From Adineta ricciae (Eukaryota > Rotifera > Eurotatoria > Adinetida > Adinetidae): DNA of 64,000 nucleotides. The notes beneath the pieces were generated by a model. The model was not told where the DNA came from, made no database searches, and saw only the letters and a program-made list of their open reading frames with translations. Made by a program: the position numbers and the translations under genes. The DNA lies in the NCBI GenBank assembly GCA_905250025.1, contig CAJNOJ010000369.1, positions 27,037 to 91,036 of the forward strand. The letters run 5' to 3'. Below, piece after piece: positions 33,067-45,120 of the stretch (its first letter is position 1; every line of letters starts with the position of its first letter).

Positions 33067-33756
33067 ATGACTGTGTTAATGGATCAGTATGAATATCTAA
33101 ACGAAGACGCAATCGACGATCAATTCAAATGTGTTATTTGTATCCAACCATTTCGATCTCCGACCATACTGCATTGTCAACATATATTTTGTCAAAAATG
33201 TATCGAAACGTGGGTGGAAAGTAATAAATCGTGTCCCGTATGTCGTCAATCGGCCGAGATTTCAGTGATAAAAATCGATGAAACTCTCAACAAACAACTC
33301 GATGAATTTCTTGTTCGATGTCTTCGATGTAAAAAGACAAATATTCAACGAAGCCGTTTCGCCAAACATTATCAGCATTGTTCAAAACGACGACTTCAAA
33401 CCGTTTCAGATTTATTCAAAACTCGTTGGGATTGCCTGCGAAGCAGCGTTCGATCGAGATGTCGAAAAAAAACAAATCAAACTTCAAACCTCGACTTCCC
33501 TACTCCACAATTACAATTTCATTATTCACGAAGTCCATCACCTATCCAACAAACATATTCACCATCACCGAATACGCAGCCTTTATATAGAAATTCCCAA
33601 CCACGTGGTTTGATACGAAAAGAAATCGGTTTCTATGCTTTTATTGTAATATTGGTTCTATTGCTCGTGATTATTGAACAATTATCCACTACTTTTTTTC
33701 GACGTCTTGCAATAACTTTTGGTATTATATTTTTATTTTATTACATGATGAAATAA
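33067..33756 (+). CDS. membrane-anchored RING-type E3 ligase candidate, complete
   Basis: 229 aa, single exon. C3HC4 RING with ligands C22, C25, C37, H39, C42, C45, C56 and C59 (CVIC, HCQHIFCQKC, CPVC). A second Cys/His segment follows (CLRCKKTN..HYQHCSKRR, residues ~85-110), reminiscent of a TRAF-type zinc finger. Then a Ser/Pro-rich linker (RSPSPIQQTYSPSPNTQP) and two C-terminal hydrophobic helices (residues ~187-225, YAFIVILVLLLVIIEQL and FGIIFLFYYMMK) that suggest membrane anchoring. A ubiquitin ligase role follows from the RING; substrate unknown. The stop lies 34 bp from the stop of the convergent chitin-binding gene. Confidence 0.87.
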   Translation: MTVLMDQYEYLNEDAIDDQFKCVICIQPFRSPTILHCQHIFCQKCIETWVESNKSCPVCRQSAEISVIKIDETLNKQLDEFLVRCLRCKKTNIQRSRFAKHYQHCSKRRLQTVSDLFKTRWDCLRSSVRSRCRKKTNQTSNLDFPTPQLQFHYSRSPSPIQQTYSPSPNTQPLYRNSQPRGLIRKEIGFYAFIVILVLLLVIIEQLSTTFFRRLAITFGIIFLFYYMMK

Positions 33757-33790
33757 ATATACATTTTACAGTATTAGCATCATTACGTGA

Positions 33791-34128
33791 TTAGTGGCAT
33801 GTTGTCTTCCGTGGAATATCGCAGTTTTTTATTCGATCATTCCATTTGAGTCCAACATTACATTTTTGATAATAAACTTTTCCGGAATCATCGCATTGAA
33901 TAAATCCACCACAATCATTGGGATTTTCATAGATGCATTCTTTTGGATCTTTGCATCCTCCGAGAATATCTTTTTCCGGGCAGACAAAATCCTTTCGACC
34001 ATGAATTGCATGAAGTAAACTAGAACAAAAGTTCATCAAATGGTTCAAATTAATAGAGAAAAAAAAACACTTTCTACTGACCTTGTGACAATCACACAAA
34101 TCATTAGAATAGATCGATACGACGCCAT
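33791..34128 (-). CDS. small secreted chitin-binding (CBM14/peritrophin-A) protein
   Basis: 91 aa, exons 34082-34128 and 33791-34019 with a 62 bp intron (GTCAGT..CTAG). Signal peptide MASYRSILMICVIVTSLLHAIHG, then one peritrophin-A type domain with the six-cysteine spacing visible in CPEKDILGGC, ECIYENPNDCGGFIQC, YQKCNVGLKWND and KNCDIP. Such domains bind chitin in cuticle, trophi or gut matrices. It would be secreted. The plain ORF extends to 34099 with a spurious start inside the intron; the signal peptide exon fixes the real start. Confidence 0.85.
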
Positions 34129-35836
34129 CTGATTCGGTTATGTAACTATGAAAGGATTATATCATCGATCCATTCGATCCGGGTATTTATAGTGTTCGAT
34201 TCAGTCTTTGTCTTCTATAACAAATGATCGAGGGTGAGAGAGAGCGATCGATATATATGTTTTCTTTTTTTCTTTTTGTCAGTGATCGTTCTAGGTCATT
34301 ATATATCTCGCCTTGTTTGACGAACAAATAAAGAGAATTTATCTTCGAAATGCTGAATTATCCAAATTCCAGAGATTTCGAAAACAGTAGATTGTCACGA
34401 TAATAATTACAAATAAATCTCTGTTCCGGAGTTGAAAGGATGGCTCTAGTGGATAAGCAGGTCAAGCCGAAATAGCTCTACTGCTCTCCTCGATCACGAT
34501 GAAAACAGTCCTCATTGGCATTCATCTTCACCTAAGTGACATTTCTTTCAATTATCGCATCTTTTTTCTGATATAAATAGAGAAAAGTGCACTTTGAAGA
34601 TCGTTTGAAATGTTGTTTTCCTATCTGTCTAACTCTAACAGTGTATAAGTCCATCGATTGAGATAATAAACAAAAGGTACAAAAATATAACTAAAAGAAA
34701 GTTGTCTTGCTTCTGTAAAGAACATTCTTTGGATTTGGATACGTAATTATGCTTTTACAATAAAGTCATGCATACTAAGATATTGCCAGCGGTTTCACCA
34801 AAAAAAAATGAATGAATTGGACCAGAGATTTAAAACTAATAGCTTGTTTGCGCAATTTTCTTAGATTCTCCGTTCTTCTAATGATTGTCGTAGTAATACA
34901 AAAGAGTCGCTGAGATCAAAGATAGAACTTTTTATAGAAGGGGTTTACGATGAAAGTACGGACGGTTTCTAACAGATTCATCAACAGTATATTTGGTCAC
35001 AACTACAAATGCTATAATGAACCGAAGATGTCTCGAGAATAGATTAATTTTACCTTCCGTTATGTTCGGAGTTATCTCTGGAACATCAAGTGCTAAAAAA
35101 AGATTTACTAACAATAAGATGCTTCAAGAAAAAAAACTGATGCAACAGCAGAGTTTTCGAAATCAAACAATTATACGATGATGGAAATGAAGAAATCATA
35201 AGTTGTTATGATCTAATCGATGATGTTGATGTTTATTGACCAAATCGACGCATTATCAAAAAATGACGAACGTGTTCCACATTCACACCCTCAAGAGAAT
35301 ATAAAGCAGCTTTTGGGGTAATAATTCACATGCTCAATGTGAATAGAGCAATACAACAAACAATATTTTGTTGTAGAATTCCAAACGCTTCACTATTACA
35401 TAAATAAATCGCATGAAATCAACAGACTCGTGCGTATGTGCAAAAAGAAACAGAATACCGAAACACATCTTATCATACAAGTAGGCGTGAATCCTACTCA
35501 ATACATAACTCGTTCGGTATGTTTCATTTTGTATACTGTACGTGATTGTATGATGAATTCAACGGCTCACGAATATTCCATTATCTGAAGTTATTCCAGT
35601 AGAAACAAATAATACGGAGTGAATCATGATATCTTCTTCATTCTTTTCTGCCATTTGAGAGAAATTTATTTTATACAAGTAAAATAATGCTGTTGATTTG
35701 TTTACATCACAGATTTTTACATGTAAACATTCAGAACAATTGAATCAGTAACTGATGAGATTTCCCTCCTACTTCCCGAAATATTTTCTCCCTTTCGTAG
35801 CATATAAAATGTCAGATTCGTCCATTTGTCCGCACA
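34129..35836. other. 1.7 kb gene-poor stretch
   Basis: No gene supported. A plus-strand fragment at about 35130-35248 reads FEIKQLYDDGNEEIISCYDLI followed by DDVDVY, vaguely like the end of a doublecortin-type domain, but the frame upstream is broken by stops. ATATATATG and TATATCTCG near 34250-34310 are possible promoter elements of the minus-strand gene. Confidence 0.4.
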
Positions 35837-38800
35837 ATGATATTCTCTCTCTCAACAATGAGAAACTATTTTCTCATTTCGATACTCATCTGCATAATTA
35901 ATATAAATCAAGCGAACACCGACGGTAAGATACTGATTTCAGTTCTAAATAAACATATTATATTCATTCTATTAGAAGCTGATGATCAGCATCATGATTC
36001 AAGAATTCGTCGATCATACGATGTAGGAAATATCGATAAACAAATGTTTCGTTCCGTATAATATTGTGTTTTCATTCAGGATCCGGAAGATGATCAAGGT
36101 TATTTGAACTTCTATATTCGTGACTCGTGTAATGATGAAAGTGAATACGCGAAAAAGCCTATGCGTTTTCCATACAAACGATTTGATCGTCGCAGATATG
36201 GTACGAATTATCCATGTGGTTGAAAACGAAATTGTGATTTCCATATTTAGAATTATCGAGTTCTTGGATAAAATATTCACCTTATATGCACATTTATGTT
36301 GAACGGTTTACCCGACAAACGATGATCTATGGACCAACTGGAGGTAGGATCTTTCCGAAAATGAAGTTCGTTGGTTGTTATTCTCAATTATAGCTTATTT
36401 AATACCTCCATTGGTTAATTTCTATGGAGATCTTATTCCAGTAGCTCGATTGCTAGTATACGGATACGCAACTTTACTGAGCAACGGCGTACCGATGTTG
36501 CCTTCTTTCGATATTCGATATTTTCTTCGTAATAATCCACGTTCGTATTTCATTTGCACTCTTTTCGGTAACCTGCAAAAACATATGTTTATCTGATCTA
36601 GGTTTTCTTCGCAATATGCCGAGATATGATTATGGAAAACATGCTTTTGATAAAGGAGTCCGCACTAAATATCAGTCAGATTTTGATGAAAACTGTCTGG
36701 ACGATGACGATTCCGAAGAATATGAAAACTATAATTCGCGACCTCGTTATCCAGAGCAGCAATACTACAATAGGAATTGTAAGTTGTCTCCGCAATTGAA
36801 GACTATCTCTAATTTTCATTCACTTCTCTTCAGTTCTCTTACCTTAAGTTCACACGCAAAATGCCTTCATTGATAGGAATCTCTTGTTCTTTGTCTAATA
36901 GATTATTTATCTCGAAGAAGAACACGAACCAGCACCACAACGATTCATACAACAACCCCATCACACACAACCCAAAAATATTCCACACATCATACAGCAA
37001 CAACTAGATCCACCACCCATTCCACAACTCACTCAACAACTCATTCCACTACCCATTCCACCACCCATTCAACACATCATTCAACACCTCATTCCACCAC
37101 CCATTCAACACATCATTCAACACCTCATTCGAGCACCCATTCAACACATCATTCCAGCACTCATTCAACACATCATTCAACACCTCATTCCACCACCCAT
37201 TCAACACATCATTCAACACCTCATTCGAGCACCCATTCAACACATCATTCCAGCACTCATTCCAGCACTCATTCAACACATCATTCAACACCTCATTCCA
37301 CCACCCATTCAACACATCATTCCAGCACTCATTCCAGCACTCATTCAACACATCATTCAACACCTCATTCCACCACCCATTCAACACCTCATTCCAGCAC
37401 TCACTCAACAACTCACTCAACAACTCACTCAACAACCCACTCAACAACTCACTCAACAACTCACTCAACAACTCACTCAACAACCCACTCAACAACTCAT
37501 TCAACAACGGGATCTTCGGCCCATTCCACCACCCATTCCAGCACTCACTCAACTACTCATTCCACCACCCATTCCACCACTCACTCAACAACCCACTCAA
37601 CAACTGATTCCACCACCCATTCCACCACCCATTCCACCACTCACTCCACAACTGACTCAACAACTGATTCCACCACCCATTCCACCACTCACTCAACTAC
37701 TCATTCCACCACTCACTCCACAACTGACTCAACAACTCATTCCACCACCCACTCCACAACTCATTCAACAACGGGATCATCACATCAGTCATCGGCTACT
37801 ACAGGTCGAACAACAATCTTCACAAAAACACCAGAAACAACACCTGCGTCATCTGTCACTGATCCAAGCAGTTGCCGTTCATATTCTCCTCCTTGTAAGT
37901 TTCGTGTTGTCAGCATTATTTGGACAGAAACGAAGATTATTAAGATAATCAATAGCGAGTGATGTTGGTGTGTCAAAATTCATAGTTAAATAATGGGGAT
38001 ATATTTGATTTCTTCCCAGATCTCGATAACATATTGAGTGAGTCCGGTAGTTGTAAATATTTTTTGTATGTTGAAGGTAGACGAAAGGTCGATTGTAGAA
38101 ACTAGCTTGTGAGTTGTATGTAACATTCCGTTGGGCAGAGCGATAGTGACGAGTGCAATCAAATATTGATAGGAATTGATGTAGAGTGTGTTCTTTTGTG
38201 TATGAACATGTATTTTAGATACATCCAACGAAAATTGCAAGGTACCATCAAGCAACTTTATTTTACCGAATTACAATTTAATCGTTATTGGCGATCTGAC
38301 GTCGAAGTCACATATTGATTTGAACAGTTTGGTATGCGGCAACTACTTTTCTGGTGGAAACGCTGAATTTTCGCAACAGTGGCCACAAGGAACGCCTTCA
38401 AGTATTGAAATTCACGGAAAACTAAATGGTGGTTTTCGAGTAATGCACGGCTCATTAGGTGTTGGTTGCGATGGACGTAGTATATCACGTGATCCATCCA
38501 ATTCACTCGGATACATAGTCGATGATCAAAGTATTAACATCCAGGATAAAAATATCGGCGCCACTGTAACGGAAGATTGTTGTATTAATACAGCCTGTCA
38601 ACACGTTGAAGAGAATCTTCAAAGCTTATCAAATTTATTTTGCAAATCTGAAGTAACACCTGGCAACTATCATGGATGGAAAGAAAGTAGCAATCAAAAT
38701 TATGTTTTTGAAGTTAGTAATGCTGATAAGAATGGAATAGCCATATACAATATAGCAAACGATGAATTGTTTGGTTCGGCTGTACTAAGCAGTATTGATT

Positions 38801-39111
38801 TATCGGTTAAAACTACTGCATTACAATTCCTTGTAATCAATATAAGGGGCACGAATATTGATACAACGAACAAAAATTTCGGCGCTTTTAATGATTTCAA
38901 TGGCAAAGTGGCAAAATCAAGTGTACTTTGGAACTTCTGTGATGCTAAGAAGATCACCGTCGGTTCACAAATTCCCGGTGCAGTTTTAGCACCATATGCC
39001 GATGTTCATAATCCAAATGTTATGGATGGTACTCTTGCGGCCAAAACAGTCAGTATTCAAAATGAACTTCATAAACCACGGATTATCCTTCCACCCTGTT
39101 TACAATCATAA
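35837..39111 (+). CDS. mucin-like secreted protein with choice-of-anchor A domain, 8 exons
   Basis: 807 aa from exons 35837-35924, 35976-36022, 36080-36200, 36251-36343, 36394-36540, 36602-36778, 36902-37894 and 38219-39111; all phases agree and introns are 50-61 bp except 123 and 324 bp. Signal peptide (MRNYFLISILICIININQA; a second ATG at 35858 is equally good), an acidic/aromatic region with PPLVNFYGDLIPVARLL, an acidic DDDDSEEYENY stretch, ~290 residues of Ser/Thr/His repeats, then from residue ~510 a choice-of-anchor A domain: NYNLIVIGDLTS, KLNGGF, LQFLVINIRGTNID, SSVLWNFCDAKKITV, IPGAVLAPYADV and MDGTLAAKTVS. That domain is mainly known from bacterial surface adhesins, so ancient transfer is plausible. 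Probable role: secreted or surface adhesive glycoprotein (inference). Confidence 0.78.
37008..37780 (+). repeat. 12-bp minisatellite coding for Ser-Thr-Thr-His units
   Basis: About 64 imperfect repeats of a CATTCAACAACT-like unit in frame, giving STTH, STHH, STPH, SSTH and STTD variants. Higher-order repeats of 4-7 units are visible in 37060-37390. The antisense reading (37049-37552) is open only because of this periodicity. Confidence 0.92.
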
Positions 39112-39559
39112 AAACAGTATCTATTTTGCTTTTCATACAATTATTTAATAAATATATACTCTCGTTCCTTGCAAACCAATTAACTAACTACTGATTATTC
39201 GGAAGAGCACGATAACCATTCGTGATTATACGAAGACTATATTTTCTCTTTCGTATTTTAAAGTTTGATATGAAAGGAATAAAAGCAAGATTAGTTGAAT
39301 TGACATAGAGACTCTCAGTTCTAATATTTGGTTTGAAAATATGCACTAGTTTATTCACATTTTCACATAAGAAATACTCAAGGATTTTATTCAATACACG
39401 CTGACATATATATATATATATATAATACGGTAAACAGGTATCCATGGAAGAAAGAAAACGAGATAAGAATGACTTCAAACCATGTGCTTTGTTATTCAGT
39501 AAAACTTCTCAAACAACGATGCGTTGTCCTTGGGTTTTTTTTCTAGATTAAAACGAACT
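39112..39559. other. intergenic, with (TA)n tract
   Basis: Contains a ~19 bp TA run at 39406-39424 and ends in a polypyrimidine/CTAG acceptor-like sequence (39534-39545) just before the transporter start, suggesting a 5' UTR intron or trans-splice acceptor. Confidence 0.45.
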
Positions 39560-41051
39560 ATGGTTAACAAATCTGGCACGTCATTGTCAAGTATCTGTCT
39601 GATTACTATTCTCTATACATTAGAAGGATTAAACATTGGACTGATGTTGAGTATTCCATTGTTTTTAATTTACTATGGTGCAACGTGGAAAGATCGCGGA
39701 ACGTTCAATTTTACGTCTTATCCATTTTCGATGAAATTACTTTGGGCACCGCTGGTTGACGTTTTTTATATTAAACGTTTCGGAAGACGAAAATCATGGA
39801 TAGTACCAACTCAATTACTTACAGCTGTTGTTCTGTTGATCGCTTCGTTTTTCATCGAATCTCTAGTCGTTCAGAATCACGTTGTAATCCTGACAATTAT
39901 TTTCTTTATTGTGGTTTTTCTCACTGCGACTGATGATGTTTGTATTGACGGGTTCGCTATAACTTTGTTCGCGACGACTAATCCGCAATGGGCATCGACG
40001 AGTCAAGGTATAGGGCAAACATTTGGTCGATTTCTTGGTTCGTCGTTTCTGTTGACATTGGAATCAGCGAATTTTACGAACAAATTTATTCGTGCACCGC
40101 TTGCACTGCCTTCACAAACATCAGGCTTGTTCTCCCTTGCACAATTCATACGTGTCGTCGCTGTTATTTTCGTACTTGTCACTATTTGTGTGATATTTGT
40201 TCGTGAAAAACAAGAAACAGTTCACGCAGATGACCATAAAGCCAGTGACCTTTCTTTAATGAAAGTTTATCATTCCATCCTCAAATTATTGAAAAAAAAA
40301 TGTATTCAACAGTTAGCTATTATCATGTTACTTTTACCAATTCCTTTTGTACCATTTCAAGCTATGAGTAATTTAGCATTGATAAGGTACGTGCTTTGTT
40401 AGCATAGTAATGTGAAGTTTCCATTTCTATTTCAGTCATGGCGTACCGAGAGACAGTCTGGCTCTTGTCAATATTCCAGTCACTCTGATCACAGTGTTTG
40501 CACCTCTGATTATTCGTCGTACCAAACGACCTCTTCTCTGGCTGATTAAAATGTACATACTGAACCTTCTTATCGCCATTCCAGTTGCTGTTTATATTCA
40601 TTTTACTGGTAAAATGCTTGCTTCGGGTTATTACTATCCAATACTTATTCTACTTATGTCAATCAGTGACTTTATAAAGACTTTAATATCGGCTGCTTGT
40701 GTCGGATTCTTTGCTTCAATCTGTGAACCACGTATTGGTGGTACTTACATGACATTCCTTGTCACGATCAGTAATCTAGGTGGTGCTATCAACTCCTCCA
40801 TCGTTCTTTACGTATCGAACTGGTTACCGAAGAAATACGATTACCTTCTTGCAACATGTGCATGTGAAGTTCTCGGCATCTTGCTGCTCGTTTTCGCCTA
40901 TCGAGTATTAATACGATTGCAAGATCTACCTACTCACAAATGGTACACAACGGAACAAGTTAATGCTGTTGAGAGTAAATTAGAAGATCTCGGTCAAAGT
41001 GATCCTAAGCAATCGTTCATTTCGGAAAAAGAAATACAGTCGATGAGTTGA
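39560..41051 (+). CDS. acetyl-CoA transporter, SLC33A1 family (major facilitator)
   Basis: 480 aa from exons 39560-40386 and 40436-41051, 49 bp intron. About ten to eleven membrane segments. Family landmarks are strong: LEGLNIGLMLSIPL, PFSMKLLWAPLVD, FGRRKSWIVPTQ, QGIGQTFGRFLGSSFLLTL, LESANF and IGGTYMTFLVTISNLGG match animal acetyl-CoA transporter 1. SLC33A1 moves acetyl-CoA from cytosol into the ER/Golgi lumen for acetylation of gangliosides and proteins. At 480 residues it is shorter than the ~550 of vertebrates, mainly at the N-terminus. The first ATG in frame after the acceptor-like CTAG was chosen; no upstream in-frame ATG was seen. Single copy here, intact. Confidence 0.9.
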
Positions 41052-41216
41052 ATCTATGTCTAACAATGTGAATTTAATGACGAAACTATTCGTGTGAAAC
41101 GGTACAAAATGGTGTAGATGCACAATGCACTTGCAGTATGCACGAAGAAATAACTTTGTCGCAATGATTCTTTGTATAATTTTTGTGATAACAAGAATAA
41201 AAAACAAAATTCAGGT

Positions 41217-42125
41217 TTATATTTTGATTATGACTGTTTTTCTATTTTTCATCAATTTTCGTAATTGAGGATTCACAAACGGTTGGCAAAGGGCGAGAAA
41301 CAGTGCATTTAATGAAGCTGAAATCCATTCAATCCGATAAATATGCGCATCCAGTTGACCACGTGGTGCATAAATGATCAAATCAACAATCGAAGGAAGC
41401 GATGCCACGCTCAGAATCAGCATCACTATCATTATTCGTTGAATAATGAAATATTCTCGTCGACTTCGTTTTCGATAATACACCTTCGATGTTGATATTC
41501 GACGTATTTTGAAAATAATACAAATATAACATACAAACATAACCAAAAGAGGCAAAGCAAATAAAATGAAAATCAAATATAACAATGAATTGAATTCACT
41601 GATCAATGCTGTGCAATAATTTTCATTAGGTATCAGTTGAATACCTTTGAAAATCAGAAGATAAGGCAGAACACTGCCAAACGCAAACAGAATCTGACCG
41701 GGTATGAACACATAGTAATAGATATTCGCTTGATGCATCCATACGTATTCGGGATAGACAATACGAACGAAACGAAAGAATGCTTGAAGTGCACAACTCC
41801 AATAGAGAGCACAGACTGCTGAGTAATATAGATAGGAGCGGAATTGACATAAGAATGAATTATTTTCACGAATGAACTGATAGAAATCTCGCTGTATCGT
41901 TGGCCAATTCACATCAAGTATCTGCAAAGCGCTTTCCACAACGAGCATACAAAGCGTATTTAATGAAAGGATCACTGGTACTTCGATTTTCACTCGTCGT
42001 GAATGAAATTTGATTTGAATAATGCGATATATAATGATAATAGTAAAAAAACATGAGATCAATAAGCATAACGACTCTGCAGTAGTTGAAATTATGTTCA
42101 ATATCACATCGACAGAGATTGACAT
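41217..42125 (-). CDS. GPCR-C: third type of 7TM receptor
   Basis: 302 aa, single exon, start MSISVDVILNI. Seven hydrophobic segments: LCLLISCFFTIIIIYRI, VPVILSLNTLCMLVVE, YLYYSAVCALYWSCALQAFF, YYYVFIPGQILFAFGSVLPYL, LLYLIFILFALPLLVMFVCY, IQRIMIVMLILSVASLPSIV and WISASLNALFLALC followed by QPFVNPQLRKLM (an NPxxY-like end: VNPQL). TM3 ends RFVRIVYPEY. Same general class A-like architecture as GPCR-B (both have a Trp-containing TM4 and a PQ or NP near TM7) but too diverged to be a recent copy. Ligand unknown. Convergent with the transporter; stops 166 bp apart. Confidence 0.85.
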   Translation of the reverse strand: MSISVDVILNIISTTAESLCLLISCFFTIIIIYRIIQIKFHSRRVKIEVPVILSLNTLCMLVVESALQILDVNWPTIQRDFYQFIRENNSFLCQFRSYLYYSAVCALYWSCALQAFFRFVRIVYPEYVWMHQANIYYYVFIPGQILFAFGSVLPYLLIFKGIQLIPNENYCTALISEFNSLLYLIFILFALPLLVMFVCYICIIFKIRRISTSKVYYRKRSRREYFIIQRIMIVMLILSVASLPSIVDLIIYAPRGQLDAHIYRIEWISASLNALFLALCQPFVNPQLRKLMKNRKTVIIKI

Positions 42126-44905
42126 GGAGCTGTTTGACACCGTTCTTATCCTAAAAGATGAAATAAAGAAGATGCTCTTGTCTGACTAAACCTACACTCA
42201 AGTGTTTATAGACAAGAGCTTATGAGCACAGTCTCTTTCAGGCTAGAAGATATAACTGACATTGAGAGTTGGCATGAAAAAGGAAAGGTTTTCTGCTTAA
42301 TTTGTGTGTTTATTAGTAATAAATCGAGGTAGATAGAAGAAGTTCAACTTAATAATGACACTGTATAACGTCTCTTCGAAGAATAGAACTCAATACTATA
42401 CAACGGCCAGATTGTCACACAACGAATTCCATGACAGCAGATGAAATCCCGTGACAATTGACTATACAGCGTATGTGATAATTATAATCAGCATTAATTA
42501 GCCGATCTACCAGATTAGCAACTCGTTGAAAATCAAAGAGAAGAAGCGAAGAACCACTATACTTGATGGAAAAGATTTCTCTCCACAGAAATTCATATTC
42601 GTTCTGAAGTCTGTACTTATCTGAAGAGAGAGATTAGAAGAGCGTTCGTTTGAAAACGAATGCTAACAATCCATCAAATGAACCTACACTTAACGCTACC
42701 TGTCATTTGGCGATGTTATCAATTATCAACCGTCATAAAAACTCTCGTATCGCGTATTGTTTCTTGATTATACGAAAACATCTTCTACGTTTTTATGATT
42801 CGCGTCAGAATTTACATTGCTAGTCGAAACGCGATCGAGAGTTCGAACGAAGAAAAAGTGTGTCGACAAAATAAGGACTTTTGTTCTTTGCTTGGAAACG
42901 TGGTTGAATGCCGAATTTATTATGCGTAAAGAAAAAAAAGGAAAGTCATGAATGAGAATTATTTTCTTTATATCTATTAGTATATTAATAATCATGGTGT
43001 TTCATCGAATTAACGCCCGTTGATATTCTTAGTACTTTTCCACATACGGTCAGGTTCTGTCATCTTTTTTGCTTTGTGAACGCCGGTATCTACACTCTCT
43101 TCCGTTCAACATACCGACGAACTGTGTAATCAGTATGAATGGCTCCTGTAATACGAGCCACGTAGACAACTTAGGCGTTGGTGACGTGTCTAGGGTCATT
43201 CATGGCGGTTTTAGCAGATTAGTCGCAATATAAAAGATCGCATGACGTGTCTCAATGTGACTACTTTTGTTTATGGTTAAGGATATAAGCACATATTCAT
43301 CAGATGGAAGTAATTAGCACTTTTGTGAAACATGATCTAAAAGAGAGCCTTGAAGTTTTTAAAAGCAGAAATGTGGACCCTCAGGGACAGACGCAAGGAT
43401 TCTATGTTGAGGATGCTTTATTTATACATCAAGCTTACCTACACTCACGCTCATTGATCTACATTGTATCCATTGATCTATGAAAATTATCACAGATAAT
43501 TCAGATTTTCGAAATAATGTAAAAACAGAACAATTCTCGATCAGAAATCTTCATTGCTATGATAGGAGCCGATTTATCGTATTTCACATTTTTAATCCCA
43601 CAAGGGATTGTACCAAAAACTTTTCTTTTAAATGGGTACATTACTTTGAAAGTACGAATGTTAGCAGTGTATGTAAAATGTCCTCAAAATAGCATAGGCA
43701 ATACTGTATTATTTAATTCCATCCACAGGATCTGAAATATTTATCACACGTATGTGAACATCTGCGTATGAAAATAATCCGCATTAATCGGTACAGTCCA
43801 GAAGATCAATATAAAATGATAATTCAATGTAGCAACAACGAACTTTATTCTTATTTTGACATTCTATTGATATTGATGAGAGACAAGTAGTATCAAACTT
43901 CAACAAGGAAGTCAAGTATTTGGAACCACTTCAGTCAATTCTATTAATAACATGAAAAATAGTTTCGATTAAACTCGAAGGTGTACCATGAAACGCTAAA
44001 AGATCGAATTTACTCACCCTCATCTATGCTAGTCAAGTCCTTCAATATAAAAGGAGAAGGAAATTCATGTATATACTATCCTACGCACGTATGGTTAAAT
44101 AATAAACTTTCAGCATAATAAAAACGACCTTTTCCATTATTTTTGAAGATTTTAGAAAGCGCACAACGTATATTTTTAGGTGCTAAGTGGATCTCATTAA
44201 CATTCTTTTATTATTTTTTTCTAAGACAATCAATTACTGATTTCAATTAGCCAGGCATAATTTTTCTTTACTTTTCATATATAAAAACAATAAAAACATG
44301 ACTTTAATATCAGGAGTTACGTGTTCGTATCAAGCTGACAATGTTGACATATAGAAAGAAACAAAACTATCTGCAGAACATATGCACGGATAGAACGTGG
44401 TTAAAATGACGACATCGACTAAATTGATTCTTTGCTCCATTCCGATGACGTTCGCATTTTTCTGACGTTCTAGAAAATCTATTACTAGCTTTTCTTTGTC
44501 GTCATGACCATGAAGATATTCTCATGTCTATCTGAAAATGAGAAAGCCTAATACAAAAAACACTTTTCTAATGGCTGACGTGTTTCCTTGTATTTGTCTA
44601 CAGTGTGAAACAACAAATGCAAGATATCAGCGTAAGACCTGATGACGAACAATAGTCAAAGCTCAGACCGGACTCTAGTCTATTCTATTCTAAGAACAAT
44701 GAATATTTGTCCCGTTAAACATCAACACGTTCGTATACCGTTAGGAAATTGTATCAGTACGCCTCGTTTTTGCTACAATTCTCTAAAATACTAAATGTAA
44801 TGATTTAACTTAAGCAAATTGTCCCTTTATCAGAATCCATATGTTTTAGGGGAAACAAGTCATTAACCAAATACTTTCATCAGTTCATTTCACAATGAAC
44901 GACAA
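42126..44905. other. 2.8 kb gene-poor stretch
   Basis: No confident gene. Frames at 42768-42995 (minus) and 43480-43692 (plus) lack domains. One short plus frame preceded by a TATA-like motif is listed separately. No transposon ends were noticed. Confidence 0.45.
43304..43483 (+). CDS. possible short ORF, 59 aa
   Basis: ATG-initiated frame MEVISTFVKHDLKESLEVF..VSIDL, with AATATAAAAG at 43228-43237 about 70 bp upstream in the position expected of a TATA box. No homology recognised, no introns. Could be chance in AT-rich DNA. Confidence 0.2.
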   Translation: MEVISTFVKHDLKESLEVFKSRNVDPQGQTQGFYVEDALFIHQAYLHSRSLIYIVSIDL

Positions 44906-45120
44906 ATGATGTTGACTGCTAAACTGTTTTTCTTGCTTGTTAGTTTTAAATCGTATTTCTTTCAACTAAATCTTTTTCAAAGTGGAATCGAAGATGAAGA
45001 AGTGGTTGAAAACGAACGGCAATCAACTCGATTGTATCTGTTTCTTTTTCTTCTTTCGTTAACCATTCTGATTTTTTATTATTCGGTCACAAGTTCCACA
45101 CGAATAGTTGTGATCAAATC
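44906..45120 (+). CDS. N-terminal anchor of a bdelloid-type membrane protein, cut at an N
   Basis: The frame reads QLNLFQSGIEDEEVVENERQ, then STRLYLFLFLLSLTILIFYY, then SVTSSTRIVVIK and stops at the N (45121). The pattern of an acidic N-terminus, R(Q/I)STRLY, one helix and a Thr-rich exit is a very common start of large uncharacterised bdelloid membrane proteins as I remember them. The rest of the gene is missing. The exact start is uncertain: a splice acceptor (TTGTTAG at 44936-44942) could mark an upstream exon. Confidence 0.55.

Noticed and set aside
34430-34500. tRNA gene suggested by GGCTCTAGTGGATAAGCAGG
   Set aside because: No acceptor stem, anticodon arm or B box could be paired.
34993-35250. 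Doublecortin-like domain
   Set aside because: Only ~27 residues resemble the domain end and the upstream frame is full of stops; too weak to call.
36056-36079. A 24-bp intron in the choice-of-anchor gene
   Set aside because: Using the GTAGGA donor at 36023 gives a normal 57 bp intron with the correct phase.
37049-37552. Minus-strand 167-codon frame of WNE/LLSE repeats
   Set aside because: It is the antisense of a 12-bp coding minisatellite; any period divisible by three leaves shadow frames open. The plus strand has splice sites and flanking domains.
37000-37780. CRISPR-like array
   Set aside because: The repeats are contiguous 12-mers with no unique spacers, inside a spliced eukaryotic coding exon.
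39519-39560. Transporter start at TTG 39524 or ATG 39519
   Set aside because: The first is not an ATG and the second is out of frame; the in-frame ATG at 39560 follows an acceptor-like CTAG.
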